The notes: generated from the letters alone by a model not told the origin. A stretch of DNA of 64,000 nt from an uncultured Gammaproteobacteria bacterium (GCA_951828235.1 OX639965.1:3050443-3114442), one strand, 5' to 3'. Positions 28,530-36,927 are shown, counted from the first letter of the stretch. Translations and numbers: made by a program.

Positions 28530-29525
28530 ATGTCAAATACCATGCGCGCCATCGTCGCCGAAGCGCCCGGCGGCCCCGAATCCCTGCAAATGAAGGAACT
28601 GCCCATTCCCTCGCCCGGCGAAGGCCAGGTACGGATACAGGTAGCCTTCGCGCCGCTCAATCCGCTGGACACGCATGCAAGGGCCGACCGGATCAAGTGG
28701 ATGCACCCGGGGTTTCCGTTCGTGCCCGGATACGAGTACTCGGGAAGGGTCGTGGAAACCGGCGATGGCGTTGACGCCTCGCTCAAGGGCAAGCGCGTGG
28801 CCGTCAACGGTCAATGGAACGGCAACGGCGAATTTGCCATTGCCCGCGCTGCCGGCCTGGTGCCCATCCCGGACCGCTTCAACTACCAGTTGGGATCGAC
28901 CTTCTCAACCTGCGCGCCCACTTCCTGGCACCTGGTGCACTCGGCGGGACGGGTCCAGCCGGGTCAGACCGTGGTCGTGCATTCCGCGGCCGGCGCGGTA
29001 GGCATCATGACGACGCAGATCGCCAAGGAGGCCGGAGCCACGGTGATCGGGCTGGTCGGCGGCGGGAAAAAGGGCGAATGGGCCGGGCAGTTCGGCGCCG
29101 ATCACATGCTCGACTACCGCTCCGCGGAATGGCCCGCGCAGGTCAAGGAACTGACCGGGGGCCGCGGCGCCGACGTCATCATCGACGGCGTGCAGGGCCC
29201 CGATGCGCCCCGCAACTATGATGCCTGCGCGCCGCTGGGCAACGTGATCTATATCGGTGCGATGGGCGGCCTGGCCCCTCCGGCCGACCTTTCCCTGCTG
29301 ATCGGCAAGAGCATCAGCGTTACCGGTTTTGTGCAGTTCTTCCACCAGGCCCGCACCCGTCAGGCGGAAGATGCCGAAATCGAGGAAAAGCTTGCCTCCG
29401 GCCAATGGCGAATTCCGATCGAGCGGGTTGCCGGCCTGGACGAAACGCCAGCCATGCATGCTGCCTTCGAGAACCGCGAGTTGTACGGCCGGACCCTGAT
29501 CGAGGTCGGCGGAGAGGACGTCTGA
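28530..29525 (+). CDS. Medium-chain quinone oxidoreductase / alcohol dehydrogenase-like protein (zinc-free)
   Basis: A 331-residue MDR-superfamily protein. Residues [18 protein letters not shown] begin the GroES-like domain; the Rossmann part has [21 protein letters not shown] and DYRSAEW. No catalytic-zinc His/Cys set is seen, so NADPH:quinone reductase-type chemistry is likely. A GGAGGGA ribosome binding site (28514-28520) supports the ATG at 28530. It is followed with overlap by dctP and then an AhpD-like gene, forming a + strand operon. Confidence 0.88.
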   Translation: MSNTMRAIVAEAPGGPESLQMKELPIPSPGEGQVRIQVAFAPLNPLDTHARADRIKWMHPGFPFVPGYEYSGRVVETGDGVDASLKGKRVAVNGQWNGNGEFAIARAAGLVPIPDRFNYQLGSTFSTCAPTSWHLVHSAGRVQPGQTVVVHSAAGAVGIMTTQIAKEAGATVIGLVGGGKKGEWAGQFGADHMLDYRSAEWPAQVKELTGGRGADVIIDGVQGPDAPRNYDACAPLGNVIYIGAMGGLAPPADLSLLIGKSISVTGFVQFFHQARTRQAEDAEIEEKLASGQWRIPIERVAGLDETPAMHAAFENRELYGRTLIEVGGEDV

Positions 29526-30595
29526 CAATCCTCGGCCGAATCACCGCCCTATCGCGGCCTTTCCGGCGACGGGAAGGCTTATTGCTGGCGGCGCTGCTGG
29601 TAGCGGCCTGCGGGGGCGATTCCGGCCCGCAGGAGGACGACGGCAGGCTGGTGGTGGTGATCGGCGCTTCCGGCGCCATCGACACGCCCTGGCATGACGG
29701 CTGGAGGCGCTTCGAACGCCGCGTCTACGAAGCCGAATACCCGGGGCTGGAACTGCAGATGTCGGTGAACGGCCAGCTCGGGACCGAGGAAACCATACTC
29801 GCCCAGGCCCGGCGCGGACGGATCCAGTATGCGGGAACCTCTCTGCACGGCATGTCCAGCGTAGTGCCCGAGCTGAGCGTGATTCTGGCTCCGTATCTGT
29901 TCGACAGCTACGAGGAAGTTGACTTCGTAACGGACAACTACCTGACCCCGGTCTTCACCGAAATGCTGGCGGAACGTGGACTGACCTTCATACAGTGGAG
30001 CGAGGTGGGCTGGAACCACATCTACTGCCGCGAGCCCAGGGTGGAGCCCGGGGAATTCCGTGGAGTGAAGATGCGCGCATCCACCGCGATCGCTCCCCAG
30101 GTGTTTACCGGCGCAATCGGCGCCGACAACATCCCCCTGCCCTTTGACGAGACCCTGCCGGCCCTTCAGACCGGCCTGATCGAGTGCGGCCAGAGCGGCG
30201 CCGGCCAGTATCTGCTCTCCGGCATTGCCGGCGAAGCGCCGCACTACACGCTGACCGGGCACGCCTACGACTCCGGCGTGCAGTTCGCCAATTCGCAATG
30301 GTATGACTCCCTGCCGGAGGAAGTGCGCCAGGTGCTGGCTAACGCCCTGGACGGCCAGCAGGAGAACCGCGACATCGTGCGGGAAGTCATCGCCGGCCAG
30401 GAACGCGAATGGCAGGAAGCCGGCCGGGTCACCTTTTACGGCCTGACCGCGGAACAGAAGGCCCGGTGGCGCGAAGCCGCGCAAGGCTCGCACCAGAAGC
30501 TGATCGATCGAATCGGCGGCCGTGCGCAGGAGATTTACGACCTGATCCAGGCCGGCAAGGCCGATTTTGCGGCCCGCGGGGAGAACGCGACATGA
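29522..30595 (+). CDS. dctP: TRAP transporter substrate-binding lipoprotein, DctP family
   Basis: A periplasmic binding lipoprotein: hydrophobic LLLAALLVAAC ends in a lipobox Cys, then a DctP fold with VNGQLGTEETILAQARRG, GVKMRASTAIAP and ALQTGLIECGQSG near the ligand site. The start is uncertain. The first ATG (29405) would overlap the upstream gene by 121 bases. A strong GGAGAGG (29511-29517) sits just before a CTG at 29522, which gives a normal lipoprotein signal, so a CTG start is assumed here; a later TTG (29582) would cut into the signal. Partner permeases are probably dctQM on the opposite strand 2 kb away. It overlaps the AhpD-like gene as ATGA. Confidence 0.82.
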   Translation: MTILGRITALSRPFRRREGLLLAALLVAACGGDSGPQEDDGRLVVVIGASGAIDTPWHDGWRRFERRVYEAEYPGLELQMSVNGQLGTEETILAQARRGRIQYAGTSLHGMSSVVPELSVILAPYLFDSYEEVDFVTDNYLTPVFTEMLAERGLTFIQWSEVGWNHIYCREPRVEPGEFRGVKMRASTAIAPQVFTGAIGADNIPLPFDETLPALQTGLIECGQSGAGQYLLSGIAGEAPHYTLTGHAYDSGVQFANSQWYDSLPEEVRQVLANALDGQQENRDIVREVIAGQEREWQEAGRVTFYGLTAEQKARWREAAQGSHQKLIDRIGGRAQEIYDLIQAGKADFAARGENAT

Positions 30596-31191
30596 GCATT
30601 CGCAACGAGGTCATGGCCCTGGACATCCCGCCGCTGCCGCGGGAGGAACTTGCGGAAGACATGCGTGATTATTTCGCGCTGTGCGAGGAAAAGCTGGGCT
30701 TCGTGCCCAACGTGCTCACCGCCCATTCCTTCAGCAGCGAAAAGCTCCGCGTCTTCCGCGATATCTACGACGAGCTGATGCTGGCCGACTCGGGGTTGAG
30801 CAAGCTGGAGCGGGAAATGATCGCCGTGGTGGTGTCCTCGGCCAATCATTGCCTGTATTGCCTGGTCGCCCACGGCGCGGCCGTGCGCAAACTGTCGGGG
30901 GACCCGCTGCTGGGCGAGGTGCTGGTGATGAACTACCGCGAGGCGGAGATTACGCCGCGCCAGCGGGCCATGCTGGACTTTGCCTGGAAAGCCACCGCCA
31001 GCCCGCAGGAGACCGGCGCGGAAGACCGCGCGCGGCTGCGCGAGGCCGGATTCACCGAACGGGACATCTGGGACATCGCCAATGTCACCGGCTTTTTCAA
31101 TTTCAGCAACCGCGCGGCGATGGCCACCGGCATGACACCCAATCCCCAATACCACCAATTGGCGCGCGAACCCGGCGAAGACCGCTCATAG
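30592..31191 (+). CDS. AhpD-like / carboxymuconolactone-decarboxylase-family peroxidase
   Basis: A 199-residue protein of the alkylhydroperoxidase-like, uncharacterised peroxidase-related group. The CxxC...H centre is ANHCLYCLVAHG, with LSKLEREMIAVVVS before it and FTERDIWDIANVTGFFNFSNR after it. The ATG overlaps the dctP stop as ATGA. The stop codon TAG (31189-31191) overlaps the first bases of the palindromic element at 31190-31453, so the element appears to supply its last two bases and the natural C-terminus may have been altered. Likely thiol-based peroxide reduction. Confidence 0.88.
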   Translation: MSIRNEVMALDIPPLPREELAEDMRDYFALCEEKLGFVPNVLTAHSFSSEKLRVFRDIYDELMLADSGLSKLEREMIAVVVSSANHCLYCLVAHGAAVRKLSGDPLLGEVLVMNYREAEITPRQRAMLDFAWKATASPQETGAEDRARLREAGFTERDIWDIANVTGFFNFSNRAAMATGMTPNPQYHQLAREPGEDRS

Positions 31192-31453
31192 TGTCGTGTC
31201 ACGCACATATTGCCGCATCAGAGCGAGCGTAGCGTGTCCCTGCAAGGCGCAGCCGGCCCGGAATACTTGCCGTATTGCGAACGGCTGCAACGCCGCCGGG
31301 GCGCGCTACGCCCGCTCCCGAAGGGCGCGTCTCCCCTGGTCCGTGGCGGCGTTGCGCCCCTGGGCAATGGGAGGCGCCATTCCCGGCGGGACGCGCCTTG
31401 CCACGAACCAGGGGAGACGCGCTGATGCGGCAATATGTGCGTGACACGACACT
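31190..31453. mobile_element. MITE-like non-autonomous element with 32-bp terminal inverted repeats
   Basis: A 264-base element fills the gap between the AhpD-like and aldo/keto reductase genes. The left end (31190-31221) and right end (31422-31453) are perfect 32-base inverted repeats, starting AGTGTCGTGTCACGCACAT. A second inverted pair, 31325-31346 with 31401-31422, matches at 21 of 22 positions. As a result both strands carry an 82-codon open frame starting MSRTYCRI and ending DAAICA, with no sign of being genes. No clear target duplication is visible: flanks are CTCAT and GGGGA. No transposase is encoded. Class unassigned. Confidence 0.8.
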
Positions 31454-31468
31454 GGGGAGAAAACTCGA

Positions 31469-32521
31469 ATGAAACTGAGATTACTGGGCGCAAGCAGCTT
31501 GCGCGTTTCCGAATTGTGCCTGGGCACCATGACCTTCGGCGGAACCGCCCACCTGTATGCCGACGAGGAGGACTGCCGCGCCGTATACGACGCCTACCTC
31601 GCGGCGGGAGGAAACTTCATCGACACGGCCGACATGTACGGCATGGGCGCCAGCGAGAGCATGCTGGGCCGCTTCATGGGCGAGGACCGCAGGCGGATCA
31701 TCCTGGCCAGCAAGTATTCGATGAATACCGATTCGGACGACCCCAATGCCGGCGGCAACCACCGCGCCAACCTGGTCCGCTCGCTCGAAGGCAGCCTCAA
31801 GCGGCTCAGGACCGACTATCTTGACCTCTACTGGGTGCACGCCGCCGACGGGATGACCCCGCCCATGGAAATCATGCGCGCGCTGGACGACCAGGTGCGG
31901 CTCGGCAAGATCCTCCACATAGGCATCTCCAATGCTCCGGCCTGGTGGGTCGCCGCGATGAACGCGGCGGCCGAGCAGCGCGGATGGACGCAATTCACCG
32001 CCTTCCAGCTGCAGTACAACCTGGCCGAGCGCACCATCGAGAACGCGTTCTTCCCGCTGGCGAAGTTTCAGAACATGGCGATTACTGCCTGGAGCCCCCT
32101 GCTCTTCGGCGCGCTGACCGGCAAGTACACCGTCTCGAAGGACGGCTCGGTCGAGGGAGAAGGACGCCTGGGCGGACCCATGGGTTCGCGCATGCTGACT
32201 CCGCACAACCTCAAGGTGGCTCAGGGCCTGCAGAAGGTGGCGGACCGCCTGGACGCCGCGCCTGCGACCGTCGCGCTGGCCTGGCTGCTGCAGCGTCCCG
32301 CGCCGGTCATTCCGATCCTCGGCGCACGCAACCTGAAGCAGTTCGGGCAGAACCTGAGCTGCGTGGACCTGGAGCTGGACGCGGAGACTCTGGCGGAACT
32401 GGACGCCCTTTCGCCGCCCGCCCCGACCTTCCCCGAATCGCTTCTGGCGATGCCTCCGCTGCGGACCATGGTCCACGGCTCGGCGCTGGTCGACCGGCTC
32501 GTGCCCTGGACCCCGCACTGA
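31469..32521 (+). CDS. Aldo/keto reductase
   Basis: A 350-residue NADPH-dependent AKR. The catalytic tetrad is visible: Asp and Tyr in NFIDTADMYG, Lys in ILASKYS and His in LYWVHAAD; cofactor-binding IPILGARNLKQFGQN is near the C-terminus. A GGGGA site just outside the palindromic element precedes the ATG. It reduces aldehydes or ketones; substrate unknown. It is followed 31 bases later by a GPH symporter, which is coupled to methyltransferase module B, so all four genes may be one transcript. Confidence 0.92.
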   Translation: MKLRLLGASSLRVSELCLGTMTFGGTAHLYADEEDCRAVYDAYLAAGGNFIDTADMYGMGASESMLGRFMGEDRRRIILASKYSMNTDSDDPNAGGNHRANLVRSLEGSLKRLRTDYLDLYWVHAADGMTPPMEIMRALDDQVRLGKILHIGISNAPAWWVAAMNAAAEQRGWTQFTAFQLQYNLAERTIENAFFPLAKFQNMAITAWSPLLFGALTGKYTVSKDGSVEGEGRLGGPMGSRMLTPHNLKVAQGLQKVADRLDAAPATVALAWLLQRPAPVIPILGARNLKQFGQNLSCVDLELDAETLAELDALSPPAPTFPESLLAMPPLRTMVHGSALVDRLVPWTPH

Positions 32522-32552
32522 GCACCCGAACTGCCGTGGCGCCTCCGGCGCC

Positions 32553-33890
32553 ATGATCTCCCAGCGCATACGCGTGTGCTGGGGAACCGGCGCGCTGGGC
32601 GTAGCACTGCTGATGAACGCAATCGGCGTTCTGGCGCTGTTCTACATGGTCAACGTACTGGGCATCGCCCCGGCGCTGGCTGGATCGCTGATCTTCCTTA
32701 CCAAGCTGCTGGACGTAATCAGCGACCCCGTAGTGGGCAGCTGGAGCGACCGTATCAAATCTCCCAGAGGCCGCCGGCGTCCGTTCCTGTTGGCCGGCGC
32801 CTTTGTATCGACCTGCTCCTTCATACTCATTTTCACCACGCCGATCTTTGCACAGCAATGGCTGACCGCAGCCTATATATTCGCCGCGCTGGCCGTGTAT
32901 ACCTTCGGCTACACGCTGTTCAACGTTCCCTACATGGCCATGCCGGCGGAAATGACCGAAAGCTATCACGAACGCTCGGCAATTCACGGTTACCGCATGG
33001 TGTTCATCGCCAGCGGCATTTTTCTTGCCACCTCCGTGCCGCCCCTGTTGCAGGAACGGCTTGGACCCTACAACTGGATCACCTACTCGATCGTGGGCGC
33101 AGGCGGTGGAGCAATCATTCTCGCCTCAATGCTGACGACCTACTTCGGCACCGCAGGGGCGCGGTTCACCGACGCCGGCGTCGAGCGAATCAACGTGTTC
33201 AGGCAGTTCAGCCCCATCCGCAGGAATCCGCATTTCCTGTTGCTCATCGCGGTCAAGGCAGCGCAACTGGTCGGGATCGCGGCTTCGCAGGCGACGATCC
33301 TGTTCTTTGTCCAGCACTACCTGCAGATGCCGCTTGCCATCCTTTTCTGGTACGGAGTCGTTTTCACCGCCATGTCGATCGTCGGCACTCCGATCCTGGT
33401 CGCGATATCGAAACGCATCGGAAAGCGTGAGACCTACTTCCTGGCCGCTCTTTGCTACGTAATCGCCGTGTCGAGCTGGATGCTGGCCGGACCCGGGGAA
33501 CCCTTGCCGGCGATCCTGGCGCGGGCGGCGATCATCGCGATCGCCGGCAGCGGCAACATCGTAATGGCCATGTCAATGCTGACGGATACCATCGAGTACG
33601 ATGCGCGCAGGACGGGAATACGGCGCGAAGGAGTTTACACTGCCGTCTACAGCTTCGTGGAGAAATTCACTTTTGCCCTGGGCCCGCTCATTATCGGCCT
33701 GGCCCTGCAGTTCGCGGGTTTTGACCGGGACCTTCCGGATGACGCGCTGCAAACGCCCGAAGTCGGCGGGGCGCTGCTCTTGGGAATGTCCTACATACCC
33801 ACTGCGATGGGCCTGACCGCAATGTTCATTCTGAGCCGTTATCGCCTCACCAGGGCACAACTCGAACAAATGGAGCACGCAAAGTCATGA
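32553..33890 (+). CDS. GPH-family symporter coupled to methyltransferase module B
   Basis: A 445-residue, 12-helix GPH carrier. The helix 2 region DVISDPVVGSWSDRIKSPRGRRRP and the later MLTDTIEYDARRTG with YTAVYSFVEKF match the family and resemble the symporter at 10685-12058. Its stop overlaps the start of the methyltransferase gene as ATGA, so transport and methylation are translationally coupled, which hints at uptake or export of the methyltransferase substrate or product. The substrate itself is not predictable. Confidence 0.88.
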   Translation: MISQRIRVCWGTGALGVALLMNAIGVLALFYMVNVLGIAPALAGSLIFLTKLLDVISDPVVGSWSDRIKSPRGRRRPFLLAGAFVSTCSFILIFTTPIFAQQWLTAAYIFAALAVYTFGYTLFNVPYMAMPAEMTESYHERSAIHGYRMVFIASGIFLATSVPPLLQERLGPYNWITYSIVGAGGGAIILASMLTTYFGTAGARFTDAGVERINVFRQFSPIRRNPHFLLLIAVKAAQLVGIAASQATILFFVQHYLQMPLAILFWYGVVFTAMSIVGTPILVAISKRIGKRETYFLAALCYVIAVSSWMLAGPGEPLPAILARAAIIAIAGSGNIVMAMSMLTDTIEYDARRTGIRREGVYTAVYSFVEKFTFALGPLIIGLALQFAGFDRDLPDDALQTPEVGGALLLGMSYIPTAMGLTAMFILSRYRLTRAQLEQMEHAKS

Positions 33891-34948
33891 AAAACACCCT
33901 GCAACCGAAGCTCCGCCAGCGTGGGCGCGCCTCCGTCGATTTCCTGGCCCATATGTTTCACGGCACGACGCGGGTGCGCCAGGGCGTCCAGGAAGAACTG
34001 AACAGCCGTTTCGGTGAAGGCGCCGACCTGCCGGACGACCTGGACGAGCGCCACAAGGCCGTTACCGGCGTCCTGTCCGGGGAACCCGGCTACAGGGTGC
34101 AGCAAACCATCGGCGAATGGCATTCGCGCCAGCATGGCCTGATCGCGATGGACGCCTTCGAGGAACTGAAGCCGGACGTGACCGAATTGCTGGCCCGCTA
34201 CGACGAAGGGCCCTCGCGCCTTGTTGCCGAGGAGGGTTTCGAGGTCCCGGACTATTTCGACGGCGTTGAGATTCACCGTACCCGCGGCGGATGGGACGGG
34301 CACCCCTACATGGGTTTCGTTCACGGGGAAATCGTCCACAAGCACATCGTGGACGCAACCTATCCGGGCGGTATCTTCACGCAGCGAAGCATGGTGGCCG
34401 GGCTGGCGCCGAAGGACAGCTACGACCGGATTCTCGAGATGGGTTGCTCCACCGGCCACTTCACCCACGCGCTGGCCGAGACCTATCCGGATGCGGAAAT
34501 CATCGGGGTGGACGTTTCGATCCGCACGCTGGAGCACGCGCTGCGCACCGGAAACGCATGCGGTTACCGCTGGCAACTGTATCTGCGCGCCGCCGAGGAC
34601 ACCGGCTTCGACGACGAGTCCTTCGACCTGGTCACGTCCTACATCCTGCTGCACGAATTGCCCGCCGACGCCATCCGGGCGTCCTTCGCCGAGGCCTACC
34701 GGCTGCTGAGGCCCGGCGGCGACCTGCTGATGAGCGACGTCGCGCGCTACGCGCACCTGAACAAGGTCCAGGAATGGCAGGCGGACCAGCTCGCGCGCTA
34801 TGGCGGCGAGCCCTTCTGGCGCGAATCCGCCAGCCTGGACCTGGTGGCCGCGCTAAAGAACGCCGGTTTCGAAGAGGTCGAAGGCCGGGCATTGGGCAAT
34901 CAGGGCTATCCCTATCCCTACGTCGTGACGGCGCGCAAGCCGGCATGA
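33887..34948 (+). CDS. Class I SAM-dependent methyltransferase with long N-terminal extension (module B)
   Basis: A 353-residue paralogue of the proteins at 397-1479 and 39660-40724. Motif I is LEMGCSTG (183-190), with VDVS after strand 2, LLHELP (254-259) and LRPGGD. The ~170-residue N-terminal part is helical and carries HRTRGGWDGHPYMG, equivalent to the PGGWDGY segment of module A. The C-terminus shares GEPFW and GNQGYP with module A (GEPFF and DSRGYP). It overlaps the upstream symporter and the downstream small-protein gene, both as ATGA. Acceptor unknown. Confidence 0.88.
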   Translation: MKNTLQPKLRQRGRASVDFLAHMFHGTTRVRQGVQEELNSRFGEGADLPDDLDERHKAVTGVLSGEPGYRVQQTIGEWHSRQHGLIAMDAFEELKPDVTELLARYDEGPSRLVAEEGFEVPDYFDGVEIHRTRGGWDGHPYMGFVHGEIVHKHIVDATYPGGIFTQRSMVAGLAPKDSYDRILEMGCSTGHFTHALAETYPDAEIIGVDVSIRTLEHALRTGNACGYRWQLYLRAAEDTGFDDESFDLVTSYILLHELPADAIRASFAEAYRLLRPGGDLLMSDVARYAHLNKVQEWQADQLARYGGEPFWRESASLDLVAALKNAGFEEVEGRALGNQGYPYPYVVTARKPA

Positions 34949-35235
34949 ACGACGACCCCAGATCCTTCAACAGCCCGGACCGCCCGACGCTGACGGCGGA
35001 CGACATGCCGGGCGTCGGCCAGGCCGTGATGACCCTCACGCACGAGCTCTACGTCCTGATCGACCGCATCGCCGCACTGGAAGCGGTTCTGGAGCGCCAC
35101 GGCCTGAACGTGAGCGATGAAATCGAGGCCTACAAGCCGAACGAAGAACAGCAGGAGCGGCTCAATCAACGCGGCCGCGCCCTCGTGGCCCGCGTCACCA
35201 ACGCCCTGGCCGGAGAACTCGACCCGCTCCCCTGA
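34945..35235 (+). CDS. Small helical partner protein of the methyltransferase (module B)
   Basis: A 96-residue protein translated from an ATGA overlap with the methyltransferase. The core HELYVLIDRIAALEAVLERHG, then VSDEIEAYKPNEEQQERLNQRG and ALVARVTNAL, follows the pattern of the partners at 1496-1792 and 40767-41099. The N-terminal ~25 residues are Pro/Asp-rich and probably flexible. The last codons (GELDPLP and stop) lie inside a block duplicated at 36160-36887, so a fragment of this gene's end is repeated upstream of the second Uma2 gene. Function unknown. Confidence 0.75.
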   Translation: MNDDPRSFNSPDRPTLTADDMPGVGQAVMTLTHELYVLIDRIAALEAVLERHGLNVSDEIEAYKPNEEQQERLNQRGRALVARVTNALAGELDPLP

Positions 35236-35940
35236 TTTTCCTCAATCCGGCAAAAGGCAAGGCACGCCGCCGGCCGGACGTTCTTGATCAGGTAGCCGAA
35301 ATGCCGTGCTACACTTTTTCCTGTTCACGGTTCCGATATTCATGGAGAAGAAGATCATGGCCAAAGGCAAGGAAGGCGCAACGGACTTGCTACCTGAAAG
35401 AAGCACGCCGGCCACGTATCAGGATGTGCTTGACGCGCCACCGAACATGGTCGCCGAAGTCATTGGCGGCTCGTTGTACACGCATCCACGGCCGGCCATG
35501 CCGCACGCGCGAGCCGGTTCCGGGCTCGGCGCCCTGATAGGGGGCCCTTTTGACTATGGCCGCGGCGGCCCAGGCGGCTGGTGGATCGTGGATGAACCCG
35601 AACTTCACCTGGGAGACGACATTGTGGTGCCCGATCTTGCGGGCTGGCGGCGCGAACGCATGCGGGAGTTTCCGGACACGGCGTACTGCGAACTGGCACC
35701 GGATTGGGCGTGCGAAGTGCTGTCCCCTTCCACCCGGGCACTCGACCGGGGAGCCAAGCAAAGAATCTACGCCCGCGAGGGCGTCAGCCATCTCTGGTTT
35801 GTCGATCCCGACGCGCAAACGCTCGAAGCCTTCGAGTTGCGCGAAAACCGCTGGGTTCTGCTCAAAACACTTGCCGGTGACACGCCCGTATCCCTACCGC
35901 CGTTCGATTCAATCAGTTTCCCTCTCGGAGACCTTTGGAC
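35213..35940. repeat. Direct repeat, copy 1 (728 bp, Uma2 block)
   Basis: This block and 36160-36887 align with a constant offset of 947 bases from end to end. It begins in the last codons of the small partner gene (GAGAACTCGACCCGCT), covers the intergenic leader and almost all of the Uma2 gene, and stops at GAGACCTTTGGAC. The first and last parts are nearly identical; the middle of the leader is diverged. About nine in ten Uma2 residues match between copies. Confidence 0.85.
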
Positions 35941-35974
35941 TCACCCAGCAGCTATTCGAGCCCCAAAAAGTTAG
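35357..35974 (+). CDS. Uma2 family (DUF820) PD-(D/E)XK endonuclease-like protein, copy 1
   Basis: A 205-residue Uma2-fold protein. Likely active-site residues are Asp in DIVVPDLAGW, Glu in ACEVLSPSTRALD and Lys in RGAKQRIYA, the usual PD-(D/E)XK order; VSHLWFVDPDAQTLEAFEL is a family hallmark. A GGAGAAG site precedes the ATG at 35357. Uma2 proteins are abundant in some genomes, often as multiple copies, and their function is unclear. This copy's C-terminus (THPAAIRAPKS) is unique and its 3' end overlaps a gene remnant on the other strand. Confidence 0.88.
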   Translation: MAKGKEGATDLLPERSTPATYQDVLDAPPNMVAEVIGGSLYTHPRPAMPHARAGSGLGALIGGPFDYGRGGPGGWWIVDEPELHLGDDIVVPDLAGWRRERMREFPDTAYCELAPDWACEVLSPSTRALDRGAKQRIYAREGVSHLWFVDPDAQTLEAFELRENRWVLLKTLAGDTPVSLPPFDSISFPLGDLWTHPAAIRAPKS

Positions 35975-36143
35975 CATTGTCTTCAGTGAATCGAAGCGAC
36001 TGCGAGCGAAGCCTCGGCTGTTCCAAATGGAGCTTAAGCACATTCTCAAGAAACATTGACTCGTAAATTGCCTTTCCCATCAGATTGAATCGACCGGGCT
36101 CCTTTTGAAGAAACCTCGTGAACGCACGTGGATAGCGCTCGGA
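35952..36143 (-). pseudogene. C-terminal remnant of a protein gene between the two Uma2 copies
   Basis: On the minus strand a stop-free stretch of 63 codons reads SERYPRAFTRFLQKEPGRF... through IYESMFLENVLKLHLE to FTEDNANFLGLE and a TAG at 35952-35954. Composition and helix-like pattern look coding, but it has no start, and an in-frame stop lies just upstream (36144-36146), at the junction with the second copy of the duplicated block. It therefore looks like the 3' end of a gene cut by the duplication. Its family is not recognised; the final segment resembles the end of some TIM-barrel hydrolases, a weak guess. Confidence 0.42.
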
Positions 36144-36159
36144 TCAATCCATGCCGCCA

Positions 36160-36887
36160 GAGAACTCGACCCGCTGCCCTGATTTTCCTCAATCCGGAAA
36201 TAGATGGGGCACACCGAGAGCCCAATCCTCTTGATCAGGTAGCGCAAATGCCGCGCTACACTTTTTCCTGTTCACGGTTTCGATATTCACGGAGAAGAAG
36301 ATCATGGCCAAAGGCAAGGACGGCGCAACGGACTTGCTGTCTGAACGAAGCACGCCGGCGACTTATCAGGATGTGCTTGACGCGCCACCGAACATGGTCG
36401 CCGAAGTCATTGGCGGCGCGCTCTACACGCATCCACGACCTGCCATGCCGCATGCGTGGGCCAGTTCCGGGCTCGGTTCGAAGCTTGGAGAGCCATTCAA
36501 TTTCGGTCGCGGCGGACCAGGTGGCTGGTGGATCGTGGATGAACCCGAACTTCACCTGGGCGAGGACATTGTGGTACCCGACATGGCGGGCTGGCGGCGA
36601 ACGCGCATGCCGGAGTTTCCGGATGCCGCCTACTGCGAACTGGCGCCGGACTGGGCATGCGAAGTGCTGTCCCCTTCCACCCGGGCGCTCGACCGGGGAG
36701 CCAAGCAAAGAATCTATGCCCGCGAGCGCGTTAGCCATCTCTGGTTTGTCGATCCCGACGCGCAAACGCTCGAAGCCTTCGAGTTGCGCGATAACCGCTG
36801 GGTTCTGCTCAATAAACTTGCCGGCGACACGCTCGTATCCCTGCCGCCTTTCGATTCGATCAGCTTCCCTCTCGGAGACCTTTGGAC
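36160..36887. repeat. Direct repeat, copy 2 (728 bp, Uma2 block)
   Basis: Second copy of the block at 35213-35940, at an exact offset of 947 bases. It starts with GAGAACTCGACCCGCTGCCC, a copy of the end of the small partner gene that here has no gene upstream, which shows the direction of duplication: from the 35.2 kb copy to this one. It ends inside the second Uma2 gene, whose last codons come from the sequence overlapping the convergent monooxygenase gene. Confidence 0.85.
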
Positions 36888-36927
36888 CCGTTCAGCAGTT
36901 CAGAGCGCTTCGGTTGCCGGATCGTAG
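36304..36927 (+). CDS. Uma2 family (DUF820) PD-(D/E)XK endonuclease-like protein, copy 2
   Basis: A 207-residue paralogue of the protein at 35357-35974, with the same putative catalytic residues (DIVVPDMAGW, ACEVLSPST, RGAKQRIYA). Changes cluster in the loop after MPHA (GLGSKLGEPFNFG here, GLGALIGGPFDYG in copy 1), which may alter specificity. The C-terminus RSAVQSASVAGS reads through the duplication boundary into the end of the convergent FAD monooxygenase gene (28-base overlap). Both copies are intact. Confidence 0.87.
   Translation: MAKGKDGATDLLSERSTPATYQDVLDAPPNMVAEVIGGALYTHPRPAMPHAWASSGLGSKLGEPFNFGRGGPGGWWIVDEPELHLGEDIVVPDMAGWRRTRMPEFPDAAYCELAPDWACEVLSPSTRALDRGAKQRIYARERVSHLWFVDPDAQTLEAFELRDNRWVLLNKLAGDTLVSLPPFDSISFPLGDLWTRSAVQSASVAGS

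Noticed and set aside
31196..31447. Two 82-codon open frames on opposite strands
   Set aside because: They arise from the palindromic element itself (both start MSRTYCRI and end DAAICA) and have no independent coding signal.
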